From assembly GCF_000711965.1 (NCBI RefSeq), contig NZ_KL544003.1, forward strand, positions 75,330 through 139,329: DNA of 64,000 nt, written 5' to 3'. Below, in pieces: positions 1-8,052 of this stretch. Every line of letters begins with the position of its first letter. Position 1 is the stretch's first letter. Below the pieces are notes generated by a model. It did no database searches. It had not been told where the DNA came from and was given only the letters and a program-made list of their open reading frames with translations. The position numbers were made by a program, and so were the translations under genes. This stretch comes from Actinomyces israelii DSM 43320 (GTDB lineage: Bacteria; Actinomycetota; Actinomycetes; Actinomycetales; Actinomycetaceae).

Positions 1-1
1 G

Positions 2-442
2 GCGGTCGTCACCCTCGCCCTCGGCGTGTGGACAGGGCGCTGGGAGATCGTTCCCGCCGTCGTCGGGGCCCAGCTCGGCCTGTACGGCGCCGCCGCGGCC
101 TGGTCGAGCGTGATGAGCGCGGTCCTGCCCTATGAGGTCAACGCGCCGGGGGAGAGCCCACTGAGGTCGCGGTCCTCGGGAATGATCCTGGTCGCCTCCT
201 TGGTGCAGATGGCCGGCCTGGCGGTGATCGCCGGGCTCGCGCTGCCGGTCGCCGTCGGGCTCGGCGCCCTGATGGCCACCGGTGCCTGGCAGTGGGGCTG
301 GGCGCTCCTGGCAGGTGGAGCGCTCTGGGGCGCGGGGCTCGCCCGGGCCGGCATCGTCGTCGGCGGGCGGGTGCTGGACCGGCACTGGGTCCGGGTCCTC
401 GCCGTCGTGCGCACCTGGTCCGGGCACGCCGAGACCCGTTAG
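2..442 (+). CDS. C-terminal part of a multi-pass membrane protein (ABC-2 permease-like), cut by the window edge
   Basis: The reading frame is open from the first complete codon, so the start lies upstream; 146 codons are visible. The protein has at least three hydrophobic segments (near the start, a long one around residues 55-85, and 90-115) and ends in a basic tail carrying an LDRHW motif. This ending resembles large actinobacterial ABC-2-type transport permeases, in which a conserved ALLPYxVxAPGxxP-like stretch precedes the last helices; here it reads AVLPYEVNAPGESP. The substrate cannot be inferred. No further gene lies on this strand before nagB. Confidence 0.6.
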   Translation, partial: AVVTLALGVWTGRWEIVPAVVGAQLGLYGAAAAWSSVMSAVLPYEVNAPGESPLRSRSSGMILVASLVQMAGLAVIAGLALPVAVGLGALMATGAWQWGWALLAGGALWGAGLARAGIVVGGRVLDRHWVRVLAVVRTWSGHAETR

Positions 443-488
443 GTGAGTGGTTCCGATGGGGCGCGGGCCGGGCCCGCGGCGCCCCTTC

Positions 489-542
489 ACCGATCTCGGC
501 GCGGAGGTGAGCCGATTCCGAGCCGGAGTACGACCGATCTCG
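489..542. repeat. 22-bp-phased ACCGATCTCG element, three copies
   Basis: Perfect copies of ACCGATCTCG begin at 489 and 533, and a degenerate copy (GCCGATTCCG) begins at 511, so all three sit at exact 22-bp steps. The element lies between the upstream membrane-protein gene and the nagB promoter. The same motif recurs at six other intergenic loci in the window. Confidence 0.8.
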
Positions 543-549
543 GCGAAGG

Positions 550-579
550 GTGACAAGGCGTTAGCCGCTGTCTTAAGGT
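550..579 (+). promoter_or_regulatory. nagB promoter
   Basis: GTGACA (550-555) and TAAGGT (574-579) with an 18-bp spacer fit a primary-sigma promoter. It would give an untranslated leader of about 80 nt before nagB. The last 10-mer of the phased repeat starts 41 bp upstream of the -10, the same distance as at fhs. Confidence 0.5.
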
Positions 580-667
580 TCTGGGGCCGGAGCGCGCCCT
601 CGTGCCGCCCGGCGCCGAGGGCCCGCTCGGGCCGAGATCGTCCCGCACCGCCGAAGAGGAACAACCT

Positions 668-1408
668 ATGAAGCTCGTCATCCTGGACACCGCCGAGGCC
701 ATCGCTGAGCGCGCCGCCGACGCGATCGAGGACCTTCTGACCTCCAAGCCCGCCGCTGTCCTGGGAACCGCCACGGGATCGAGCCCGCTGCCCCTCTACG
801 ACGAGCTCGCCCGCCGCTGCGAGGCCGGGCGCATCTCCTTCAAGGAGGTCACCGGCTTCATGCTCGACGAGTACGTCGGCCTGCCCGAGGGCCACCCCGA
901 GCGCTACGCCACCTTCATGGAGCGCAACCTGCGCTCCCGCGTGGACATGCGCCCCGGCGCCCTGCACGGTCCCGACGCCCTGAGCGAGGACCTCCAGGCC
1001 GCCTGCGACGCCTACGAGGCCGCCATGGCGGCCGCCGGCTACTGCGACCTGCAGATCCTGGGCATCGGCGCCGACGGTCACATCGGCTTCAACGAGCCGG
1101 GCGGCCCGCTGGACTCCACCACGCACATCGACGAGCTCACCGAGCAGACCCGCCGTGACAACGCCCGTTTCTTCGACGGCGACATCGACGCCGTCCCCAC
1201 CCGCTGCATCACCCAGGGGCTGGGCACGATCATGAGGGCGCGCAGACTCGTGCTCATCGCCACCGGCGAGAACAAGGCCGAGGCCATTGCTCACCTCGTC
1301 GAGGGAGACATCGACGCCCAGTGGCCCGCCTCCGTCATGCAGAACCATGCCGACGCCCTCGTGCTCGTCGACCACGCTGCCGCGAGCCTGCTCAAGAAGC
1401 AGCACTGA
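668..1408 (+). CDS. nagB: glucosamine-6-phosphate deaminase
   Basis: The 246-residue product converts glucosamine-6-phosphate to fructose-6-phosphate and ammonia, feeding amino-sugar carbon into glycolysis. Family motifs are all present: GTATGSSPLPLYDEL (phosphate loop), LDEYVGL, and LGIGADGHIGFNEPG carrying the catalytic Asp, His and Glu. The C-terminal VMQNHADALVLVD also fits. An upstream in-frame ATG at 602 is possible, but the start at 668 is preceded by an AGAGGA ribosome site and matches the family N-terminus MKLVILD. The gene appears monocistronic: a strong hairpin follows it and no nagA is adjacent. Confidence 0.95.
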   Translation: MKLVILDTAEAIAERAADAIEDLLTSKPAAVLGTATGSSPLPLYDELARRCEAGRISFKEVTGFMLDEYVGLPEGHPERYATFMERNLRSRVDMRPGALHGPDALSEDLQAACDAYEAAMAAAGYCDLQILGIGADGHIGFNEPGGPLDSTTHIDELTEQTRRDNARFFDGDIDAVPTRCITQGLGTIMRARRLVLIATGENKAEAIAHLVEGDIDAQWPASVMQNHADALVLVDHAAASLLKKQH

Positions 1409-1453
1409 GTGCCTGAAGCCCTCTGCGCCCGTCCGACCGTGGCGCGGTTCACA

Positions 1454-1480
1454 ACGGCATCCGCTGTCATCGGATGCCGT
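1454..1480 (+). terminator. hairpin downstream of nagB
   Basis: A perfect 10-bp stem (ACGGCATCCG / CGGATGCCGT) encloses a 7-nt loop 45 bp after the nagB stop. There is no T-tract, which is common for high-GC terminators. An operator role for the next gene is an alternative. Confidence 0.55.
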
Positions 1481-1510
1481 GGGACCGTCGTGGGCCGCGG
1501 GCGCCCGACT

Positions 1511-1516
1511 TAGACT
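1511..1516 (+). promoter_or_regulatory. -10 box TAGACT, leaderless start
   Basis: TAGACT ends 6 nt before the ATG of the DUF3039 gene, so transcription would begin at or next to the start codon. No ribosome site precedes that ATG. Confidence 0.55.
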
Positions 1517-1522
1517 GACCCC

Positions 1523-1870
1523 ATGAGCGAGATCTCTGCATCCACGGGCGGAGTCCCCAGCGACCCGGAGGAGCGGCCGAGCCAGTCGGCCGGGACGGCA
1601 GTCCTCGAGCGCGAGGAGCTCCAGTCCACCGACGACGGCGACGCCGACCGCTTCGCCCACTACGTGCGCAAGGACAAGATCGCCGCGGCCTCCGCCACCG
1701 GGCGCCCGGTCGTCGCCCTGTGCGGCAAGGTGTGGACTCCCGGGCGGGACCCCTCGAAGTACCCGGTGTGCCCGACCTGCAAGCAGATCTACGAGCAGAT
1801 GAGGCCCGGCGGCGGCAATGGCGACGGCCCCCGCTTCCCGCGCTTCCCCTTCTCCAGAGGCGGTCGGTGA
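1523..1870 (+). CDS. DUF3039 family protein
   Basis: This 115-residue cytosolic protein has the actinobacterial DUF3039 signature: RFAHYVRKDKI, then ALCGKVWTPGRDPSKYPVCPTCKQIYE. The CG...CPTC cysteines suggest a small metal-binding site. The first 40 residues and the Gly/Arg-rich tail are probably disordered. The function is unknown. It overlaps the following helicase gene by a GTGA start/stop junction, so the two are translationally coupled and probably act together. Confidence 0.85.
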   Translation: MSEISASTGGVPSDPEERPSQSAGTAVLEREELQSTDDGDADRFAHYVRKDKIAAASATGRPVVALCGKVWTPGRDPSKYPVCPTCKQIYEQMRPGGGNGDGPRFPRFPFSRGGR

Positions 1871-3684
1871 CTCCCGCACGGGGTCCCCGGGCGCGGCACC
1901 GCCCGACCCAGCCGTCCATCTTCGCCGCCGAGAACCTTCCGCCCGCCTACCCGCAGCGCGCCGCCTGGGGCACCTCGCGGCCGCTGCGGGCCTGGCAGGA
2001 GGCCGCGCTGAAGAAGTACCTGGCCGACCTGCCCGAGGACTTCCTGGCCGTGGCCACGCCCGGGGCGGGCAAGACCACCTTCGCCCTGCGCATCGCCACC
2101 GAGCTGCTCGCCGCCGGCGACGTTCACCGGGTCACCGTCGTGTGCCCCACCGAGCACCTGAAGTACCAGTGGGCCGAGGCCGCCGCCCGCGTGGGAATCC
2201 GCCTGGACCCCTCGTACACGAACTCCCAGGGGGCGCTGGGCTCGCGCTTCGACGGCGCGGCCCTGACCTACGCCCAGGTCGCCGCCAACGTCAGCCTTCA
2301 CCGCAGTCGCACCGACTCGATCCGCACCCTGGTGGTTCTCGACGAGATCCACCACGGCGGGGACGCGCGGAGCTGGGGCGACGCCATCCGCGAGGCCTTC
2401 ACGCCGGCGCGCCGCCGTCTGGCCCTGACCGGCACGCCCTTCCGCTCCGACGAGTCGGCCATCCCGTTCGTGCGCTACGTCGAGGAGACCGGCGGCGCCA
2501 GGCGGTCCCGGGCCGACTACTCCTACGACTACGCCGACGCCCTGCGCGACGGGGTCGTGCGCCCGGTCATGTTCATGACCTACTCCGGCCAGATGCGCTG
2601 GCGCACCAGGGCCGGCGACGAGGTGGCCGCACGGCTGGGGGAGCCGCTGACCAAGGACCTGGAGGCCCAGGCCTGGCGCACGGCCCTGGACCCCGCAGGG
2701 GAGTGGATCCCCGCGGTCCTGGCGGCCGCCGACCAGCGGCTGAGCGAGGTGCGCCGCCAGGTGCCCGACGCCGGCGGGCTCGTCATCGCCTCGGACCAGG
2801 GCTCGGCCCGCGCCTATGCGGGGCGGCTCCGCGCCATCACCGGACAGGCCCCCACCGTGGTCCTGTCCGACGACGCCGGCGCCTCCAGCCGCATCGAGAC
2901 CTTCGCCGCGAGCCAGGACCGCTGGATGGTGGCGGTGCGCATGGTCTCCGAGGGCGTGGACGTGCCGCGCCTGGCGGTGGGGGTGTACGCGACCTCCGCC
3001 TCGACCCCGTTGTTCTTCGCCCAAGCCGTCGGGCGCTTCGTCCGTTCGCGCGCCCGCGGCGAGACCGCCTCGGTGTTCCTGCCCTCCGTCACGCCCCTGC
3101 TGGGGTTGGCGGGTGAGATCGAGGTCGCCCGCGACCACGTCCTGGGCGGGGCCGGGCGCGCCGACGAGGACGCGCTCTTCGCCCCCGAGGAGCGTCTCCT
3201 GGCCGAGGCCAACAAGGCGGAGAAGGCCTCGGACGACCTGCTGGGCTCCTTCGAGGCCATGGACTCCACCGCCGAGTTCGACCGGGTCCTGTTCGACGGC
3301 GGGGAGTTCGGCACCGGTGCTGTGGTCGGCAGCGTCGAGGAGCAGGAGTACCTGGGTCTGCCCGGCCTGCTCGAGCCCGAGCAGGTGACGGCCCTGCTGC
3401 GTCAGCGACAGGACAAGCAGATCGAGGCCCAGAAGAAGCAGGCGGCCGCGGCCGCCAAGCGCCGGGCCGACTCCGGCGTCGACGACGCCCGGCGCCGGGC
3501 CGCCGCCCGCAAGGAGCTGAGCCGACTCGTTGCCGCATGGGCGCGTCGCTCCGGCCAGCCCCACGGCGTCATCCACAACGACCTGCGGCGCGTGTGCGGC
3601 GGTCCTGAGGTGGCCCAGGCCTCCACCGAGGAGATCGTCAGGCGCGTGGAGACCCTGCGCCGCTGGTTCGTCGGCAAGCGGTGA
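1867..3684 (+). CDS. DEAD/DEAH-box superfamily 2 helicase
   Basis: The 605-residue SF2 ATPase has Walker A ATPGAGKTTFAL (about residue 65), Walker B LDEIHH, motif III LTGTPF and motif VI QAVGRFVRSR in canonical order. A charged, coiled-coil-like Lys/Ala/Gln region (RQRQDKQIEAQKKQ) lies near the C-terminus. The GTG start at 1867 overlaps the DUF3039 stop; a longer frame from 1720 would run over the whole end of that gene and has no homology there. The pairing with DUF3039 is conserved in actinobacteria. A nucleic-acid remodelling or repair role is inferred; the substrate is unknown. Confidence 0.88.
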   Translation: MTPARGPRARHRPTQPSIFAAENLPPAYPQRAAWGTSRPLRAWQEAALKKYLADLPEDFLAVATPGAGKTTFALRIATELLAAGDVHRVTVVCPTEHLKYQWAEAAARVGIRLDPSYTNSQGALGSRFDGAALTYAQVAANVSLHRSRTDSIRTLVVLDEIHHGGDARSWGDAIREAFTPARRRLALTGTPFRSDESAIPFVRYVEETGGARRSRADYSYDYADALRDGVVRPVMFMTYSGQMRWRTRAGDEVAARLGEPLTKDLEAQAWRTALDPAGEWIPAVLAAADQRLSEVRRQVPDAGGLVIASDQGSARAYAGRLRAITGQAPTVVLSDDAGASSRIETFAASQDRWMVAVRMVSEGVDVPRLAVGVYATSASTPLFFAQAVGRFVRSRARGETASVFLPSVTPLLGLAGEIEVARDHVLGGAGRADEDALFAPEERLLAEANKAEKASDDLLGSFEAMDSTAEFDRVLFDGGEFGTGAVVGSVEEQEYLGLPGLLEPEQVTALLRQRQDKQIEAQKKQAAAAAKRRADSGVDDARRRAAARKELSRLVAAWARRSGQPHGVIHNDLRRVCGGPEVAQASTEEIVRRVETLRRWFVGKR

Positions 3685-3712
3685 GAGGGCTGAGAGGGCT
3701 GAGAGGGCTCGG
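3681..3712. repeat. 9-bp tandem repeat after the helicase
   Basis: The unit GAGAGGGCT is repeated about three times in tandem right after the helicase stop, in the short convergent gap with pncB. Confidence 0.6.
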
Positions 3713-3760
3713 TCTTCGGCTCACCGGCTCCGCGCGGGCCGCCCTCGGTGCGCTGCGCGC

Positions 3761-5152
3761 TCAGCCCCTCAGGGGCCGGCGGCCGTCGAGGTCCACGTGG
3801 CGCGTGGGCACCGCCGGCTCTCCCTCGCTCAGGCGCCAGGCGTCGTAGGGCAGCTCGGCGCGCGAGGCCCGGTGCCGCTCGGCGGCGGCGGCCAGTGCGT
3901 GTGGGCCGCGGTGCTCCTCGACGACGACGCCGTCGTGCACCAGCTGGACCTGCAGCGGGCGGGCCCCGGCCTCGGCCAGGGCCGCCAGCGCCTCGTCCTG
4001 GTCCTGGGCCGACACGACGAGCTCCTCGGTGGCGGAGCCGGTGCCGTCCATCACGCGGCCGGCCCACTTGCGCCCGCCGACGGTCGCCTTGCCGCCCTCG
4101 GAGAACTTGGCGACCTCGTGCATCTCGCCGTCGGCGCCCGCCCGCTCGACGAGCTTGTAGATCAGGGCGGCGGTCGGTCGGCCGGAGCCGGTGACCAGCT
4201 TGGTGCCCACGCCGTAGGAGTCCACCGGCGCGGCCCCCAGGCCCGCGATCGCGTACTCGTCCAGGTCGTTGGTCACTGTGATCCTCGTCGTCGTCGCCCC
4301 CAGGGCGTCGAGCTGGGCGCGTACCTTGAACGCCTCGGCGACCAGGTCGCCGGAGTCGAGGCGCACCGCGCCGAGCTCGCCGCCGCCGTCGCGGGCCGCC
4401 CTGACGGCCCGCTCCACGCCGCGGGCGATGTCGTAGGTGTCGACCAGGATCGTGGTGCCCGGCCCGAGGCTGACCACCTGGGCCGCGAAGGCCTCCTCCT
4501 CCGAGTCGTGCAGCAGGGTGAAGGAGTGCGCGGCGGTGCCGACCGTGGGGATCCCGTAGCGCATGCCGGCCTCCAGGTCGCTGGTGCCCACGAAGCCGCC
4601 GACGACGGAGGCGCGGGCCGCCGCCACCGCCGCCTGCTCGTGGGCCCGCCTGGCCCCGAAGTCCACGCAGGGCCGGCCGTGCGCGGCGATCGTCATGCGG
4701 GAGGCCGCCGAGGCGACGGCGCAGTCGTAGTTGTAGATCGACAGGGCCAGGGTCTCCAGGATGCAGGCCTCGGCGAAGGTGCCCTCGACGGTGAGCAGCG
4801 GTGAGCCCTCGAAGTAGCACTCGCCCTCGGCGTAGCCGCGGATGGTGCCGGAGAAGTGGTACTCGCGCAGGTAGTCCAGGGTGGCGTCGTCGACCACCTG
4901 CGTGCGGTGCAGGAAGTCGATCTGCCTGCCGGTGAAGGCGAAGGCCTCCACGGCGTCCAGGAGGCGGCCCGTGCCGGCCACGACGCCGAAGCGCCGGGAG
5001 GCGGGCAGCCGCCGACCGAACAGCTCGAAGACACTGGCCCGCTCGGCGGTCCCCGAGCGAAGCGCCCCCTGGAGCATGGTGAGCTCGTACATGTCGGTGA
5101 GCAGGGACGTGGTGGGAGCGGTCGGGTCTGCGATGCGCTGCGTGGGTGTCAT
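3761..5152 (-). CDS. pncB: nicotinate phosphoribosyltransferase
   Basis: The 463-residue enzyme makes nicotinate mononucleotide from nicotinate and PRPP (Preiss-Handler NAD salvage). The N-terminus LLTDMYELTMLQGALRSG and the internal VDTYDIARGV, RLDSGDL and VTNDLDEY stretches are typical NAPRTase motifs. The ATG at 5152 is preceded by TAGGTT with a 7-nt gap, supporting a leaderless start. It is divergent from clpS, as in mycobacteria (pncB1 next to clpS). A cinA-type NMN amidohydrolase, which recycles NMN to NaMN, is also in the window at 46189. Confidence 0.95.
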   Translation of the reverse strand: MTPTQRIADPTAPTTSLLTDMYELTMLQGALRSGTAERASVFELFGRRLPASRRFGVVAGTGRLLDAVEAFAFTGRQIDFLHRTQVVDDATLDYLREYHFSGTIRGYAEGECYFEGSPLLTVEGTFAEACILETLALSIYNYDCAVASAASRMTIAAHGRPCVDFGARRAHEQAAVAAARASVVGGFVGTSDLEAGMRYGIPTVGTAAHSFTLLHDSEEEAFAAQVVSLGPGTTILVDTYDIARGVERAVRAARDGGGELGAVRLDSGDLVAEAFKVRAQLDALGATTTRITVTNDLDEYAIAGLGAAPVDSYGVGTKLVTGSGRPTAALIYKLVERAGADGEMHEVAKFSEGGKATVGGRKWAGRVMDGTGSATEELVVSAQDQDEALAALAEAGARPLQVQLVHDGVVVEEHRGPHALAAAAERHRASRAELPYDAWRLSEGEPAVPTRHVDLDGRRPLRG

Positions 5153-5159
5153 GACTCTT

Positions 5160-5165
5160 AACCTA
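5160..5165 (-). promoter_or_regulatory. -10 box TAGGTT for pncB, leaderless
   Basis: Read on the minus strand, TAGGTT is followed by 7 nt and then the pncB ATG. The divergent clpS -10 lies only 55 bp away, so the two promoters share one short regulatory region. Confidence 0.5.
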
Positions 5166-5219
5166 TCCCGAAACTCGGATTGCGGTGCAGCGTGTCTGCC
5201 CCAGTCTTCTCCCGGCCGC

Positions 5220-5225
5220 TACGCT
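5220..5225 (+). promoter_or_regulatory. -10 box TACGCT for clpS, leaderless
   Basis: TACGCT lies 7 nt before the clpS ATG at 5233. This fixes that ATG in preference to an in-frame upstream ATG at 5185, which would contain the promoter. Confidence 0.55.
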
Positions 5226-5232
5226 GGTGGTC

Positions 5233-5553
5233 ATGTCCAACGCACTGCACGTCGTCGAGCCCGACGTCCAGGAGCGTGCACGCAGCGCCGCCCAGTCCCA
5301 GTGGCGCACGGTCGTCCACGACGACCCGATCAACACCATGGACTACGTCACCTGGGTCTTCCGCACCTACTTCGGCTTCCCGCTGCAGCTGGCGCGCCGT
5401 CGCATGCTGGAGGTCCACACCCGCGGGCGCGCCACGGTGTCCACCGGGGCGCGCGAGCGCATGGAGGTCGACGTCACCGCCATGCACTCCTACGGCCTGC
5501 GCGCCACTCTCGAGCCGGTGGGGGACGACGCCGCGGACCGGGGCGGGGCCTGA
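5233..5553 (+). CDS. clpS: ATP-dependent Clp protease adaptor ClpS
   Basis: The 106-residue adaptor delivers N-degron substrates to ClpC/ClpA-ClpP. The core WRTVVHDDPINTMDYVTWVF, the helix with LARRRMLEVHTRG and the sheet MHSYGLRATLE are characteristic. The N-terminal 20 residues are a flexible tail. The stop overlaps the start of the DUF2017 gene (TGATG), forming the conserved clpS-DUF2017-murI-MBL unit of actinobacteria. Confidence 0.93.
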   Translation: MSNALHVVEPDVQERARSAAQSQWRTVVHDDPINTMDYVTWVFRTYFGFPLQLARRRMLEVHTRGRATVSTGARERMEVDVTAMHSYGLRATLEPVGDDAADRGGA

Positions 5554-6227
5554 TGCGCGGCTTCGCCAAGGCGGTCGGCGGCTGGGAGAGCCGCCTGGAG
5601 GCCTGGGAGCGGGAGTACCTCGCGGGCCTGCTCGAGCAGGTCGCCGTGCTGCTGGCGGCCGATGACCCCGGCGGCCGTCAGGACGGCGGGACGACGCCCC
5701 CGCAGCCCGAGCTGCGACAGGGGGAGAGCACTCATGACGGTGACGTCCTCGCGGCGCTGGACTTCGACCCGGACCCGCAGGAGCCCCCGGCCCCGCTACC
5801 GCCGACGTCGGCCCCGCCAGCGCTCGCACCCGTGATCGATGTGCTCCTGCCCGACGCCTCCGAGGACCCCGAGGTCGCGCTCGAGGTGGCGGACCTGACC
5901 CGTGCGCGCCTGCGCGGCCTCAAGCACGAGCGCCTCAAGGCCGCCATCGTCGAGCTGCTGGAGCCCACGGGCGCCGACGGCGCCGTCCGCGTCGTCCGCG
6001 GGCACGAGCAGGAGTGGCTCGGCGCGCTCAACGACGTGCGCCTTGTGCTCGCGCAGCGGCTTGACATCGACGGGCCGCAGGCCGCCGAGGCGACCCACGC
6101 CATCGCCCGGCAGGAGGCCCCCCGGGACGAGGACGACGACGCCCGCTGGCGCCGCGGACTCGCCCTGTCCTACGACATGCTCACCTGGTGGCAGGAATCA
6201 CTGGTGACCGTGCTGCTTTACGGCTGA
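5553..6227 (+). CDS. DUF2017 family protein
   Basis: This 224-residue acidic cytosolic protein always follows clpS in actinobacteria. Recognisable stretches are the N-terminal amphipathic [20 protein letters not shown], the middle [19 protein letters not shown] and the C-terminal [19 protein letters not shown]. Between about residues 45 and 95 there is a Pro/Asp-rich linker. The function is unknown; linkage to ClpS suggests a proteolysis-related role (inference). The ATG overlaps the clpS stop. Confidence 0.85.
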   Translation: MRGFAKAVGGWESRLEAWEREYLAGLLEQVAVLLAADDPGGRQDGGTTPPQPELRQGESTHDGDVLAALDFDPDPQEPPAPLPPTSAPPALAPVIDVLLPDASEDPEVALEVADLTRARLRGLKHERLKAAIVELLEPTGADGAVRVVRGHEQEWLGALNDVRLVLAQRLDIDGPQAAEATHAIARQEAPRDEDDDARWRRGLALSYDMLTWWQESLVTVLLYG

Positions 6228-6236
6228 GCCGCCGCC

Positions 6237-6242
6237 TAGTCT
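6237..6242 (+). promoter_or_regulatory. -10 box TAGTCT for murI, leaderless
   Basis: TAGTCT sits 7 nt before the murI GTG in the 22-bp gap after DUF2017, giving murI its own promoter. Confidence 0.5.
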
Positions 6243-6249
6243 CGGATGC

Positions 6250-7140
6250 GTGAACGACGCGCCGATTGGGATGTTCGACTCCGGGGTCGGAGGCCTGACC
6301 GTTGCGAGGGCCGTACTCAACCAGCTGCCCGGCGAGCAGATCCTCTACATCGGGGACACCGCTCACACCCCGTACGGCCCCAAGTCCATCGACGAGGTCC
6401 GCTCCCTGGCGCTCGGAGTCATGGACGAGCTCGTCGAGGCCGGCGTCAAGATGCTCGTCATCGCCTGCAACACCGCCTCGGCGGCGGTTCTGCACGACGC
6501 CCGGCGCCGCTACACCCAGGGCCGGGGCGTCCCCGTGATCGAGGTCATCCACCCCGCCGCCCGGGCGGCCGCCCGCGTCACCCGCAACGGCCGTATCGGC
6601 CTAATCGCCACCCAGGGAACCGTCGACTCGCACGCCTACGACGACGCCCTGGGGGCCGTGCCCGGCGTCGAGCTGTTCTCCGAGGCGTGCCCGCGCTTCG
6701 TCGACCTGGCCGAGCGCGGCGTGACCACCGGCCCCGAGGCGCTCACCACCGCCGAGGACTACCTCGCCCCGGTCAAGGCCGCCGGCGTGGACACCCTCAT
6801 CCTGGGCTGCACCCACTACCCGCTGCTCATCGGCCCGATCTCCTACGTCATGGGGGAGGATGTCACTCTGGTCACCTCGAGCCTGGAGACCGCCAAGGAC
6901 GTCTACCGCGAGCTCGCCCGGCGCGACCTGCTGCGCGATCCCGGCGCCGCCGCGCCGCAGCACGAGTTCCGCTCCACCGGGGACCCCGAGTCCTTCGTGG
7001 TGCTGGCCCGGCGCTTCCTGGGCCCCGAGGTCAGGCGCGTCCTGCGGGCCGGCCCGGCGTCAGGGGCGGGGACGGCGCCCCCGCCCGGCGACGCCGTCCC
7101 CGGCGCCGTCGCCCACGTCCCCCTGCCCCCACAGATCTGA
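6250..7140 (+). CDS. murI: glutamate racemase
   Basis: The 296-residue enzyme interconverts L- and D-glutamate for peptidoglycan. The N-terminus [16 protein letters not shown], the first catalytic Cys in IACNTASA and the second in LGCTHYPLL are all present. The substrate motif [11 protein letters not shown] also matches. The GTG start at 6250 is backed by the leaderless -10 box. The C-terminal 25 residues are a Gly/Pro-rich extension beyond the usual length of about 270. It sits upstream of the MBL gene, as in other actinobacteria. Confidence 0.95.
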   Translation: MNDAPIGMFDSGVGGLTVARAVLNQLPGEQILYIGDTAHTPYGPKSIDEVRSLALGVMDELVEAGVKMLVIACNTASAAVLHDARRRYTQGRGVPVIEVIHPAARAAARVTRNGRIGLIATQGTVDSHAYDDALGAVPGVELFSEACPRFVDLAERGVTTGPEALTTAEDYLAPVKAAGVDTLILGCTHYPLLIGPISYVMGEDVTLVTSSLETAKDVYRELARRDLLRDPGAAAPQHEFRSTGDPESFVVLARRFLGPEVRRVLRAGPASGAGTAPPPGDAVPGAVAHVPLPPQI

Positions 7141-7168
7141 CCCCACAGGACTGAGTCAAGGATCCCGT

Positions 7169-7984
7169 ATGAAGCTCACGATCATCGGCTGCACCGGAAG
7201 CATGTCCGGTCCCGACTCCGCCGCCTCCTCCTACCTGGTGCAGGCCGATGGCGCGGACCCCGGCGGCGAGGTGCGGACGTGGTCGGTGGTGCTGGACCTG
7301 GGGCCGGGCGCGATGGGGCAGATGCTGCACTATCTCGACCCGGCCGACCTGGATGCGATCGCGATCTCCCACTGTCACGCGGACCACATTGTCGACCTCG
7401 TGGGGATGCACGTCTTCCGCCGGTGGAACCCGACCGGGGCGCTGGGGCCCGTGCTCGCGCTGGGGCCCGGCGAGCTGCCGAGCCGCCTCAACGGCGTGGA
7501 CGGCACACCGCCGGAGGAGACCTACGCCTCCGAGTTCACCTTCCGCACCGCCGTCGTCGGCGAGACGGTGCAGGTCGGGCCGATGACGATCACGCCCTAC
7601 GAGGCGCTCCACCCGGTCGAGGCCTACGGCTACCGCGTGGAGGGGCCCGGGAGGGACGGCCAGAGGCGCGTCAGCCTCGCCTTCACCGGCGACACGGACC
7701 TGTGCGACGGCGTGGAGGCCATGGCCGACGGCGTCGACCTGCTGCTGTCCGAGGCCGCCTTCCTGGAGGGGCGCGACACCTACCGCGGGATGCACCTGAC
7801 CGGCAGACGCGCCGGCGAGCTCGCCGCGGGCACGAGCGGCAAGGGCGGTCGGATACCCGCGGGCCGCCTCGTGCTGACCCACATCCAGCCGTGGACCGAC
7901 CCCGCCGACACCCTCAAGGAGGCCGCCGAGGCCTACTCCGGCCCCCTCGAGGCCGCCACCGCGGGCGCGAGCTGGGAGATCTGA
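7169..7984 (+). CDS. MBL-fold hydrolase, Rv1339-type (putative cyclic-nucleotide phosphodiesterase)
   Basis: This 271-residue metallo-beta-lactamase-fold protein has the HxHxDH zinc motif (SHCHADH, about residue 68), then LHPVEAYGYRVE and FTGDTDLCDG. The last two histidine positions are HL in the GMHLTGRRAGELA helix and LTHIQPW. By position (murI-MBL-rph/rdgB) it is the counterpart of M. tuberculosis Rv1339, reported as an atypical cyclic nucleotide phosphodiesterase; that substrate is inferred from synteny. An AAGGA ribosome site precedes the ATG. It may share the murI transcript, 28 bp away. Confidence 0.82.
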   Translation: MKLTIIGCTGSMSGPDSAASSYLVQADGADPGGEVRTWSVVLDLGPGAMGQMLHYLDPADLDAIAISHCHADHIVDLVGMHVFRRWNPTGALGPVLALGPGELPSRLNGVDGTPPEETYASEFTFRTAVVGETVQVGPMTITPYEALHPVEAYGYRVEGPGRDGQRRVSLAFTGDTDLCDGVEAMADGVDLLLSEAAFLEGRDTYRGMHLTGRRAGELAAGTSGKGGRIPAGRLVLTHIQPWTDPADTLKEAAEAYSGPLEAATAGASWEI

Positions 7985-8040
7985 GCGAGACCGGCACCGG
8001 CCGTCCGCGCCCTGCCGGCCTGCGCGGCCCGGAGCGGCGG

Positions 8041-8046
8041 TAGGCT
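8041..8046 (+). promoter_or_regulatory. -10 box TAGGCT, leaderless
   Basis: TAGGCT ends 6 nt before the GTG start of the DUF3054 gene at 8053. Confidence 0.5.
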
Positions 8047-8052
8047 GAGCCG

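Noticed and set aside
1720..1866. Longer helicase start at ATG 1720
   Set aside because: It would overlap the DUF3039 gene over 150 bp in another frame, and the added residues have no helicase character; the GTG at 1867 gives the usual overlap.
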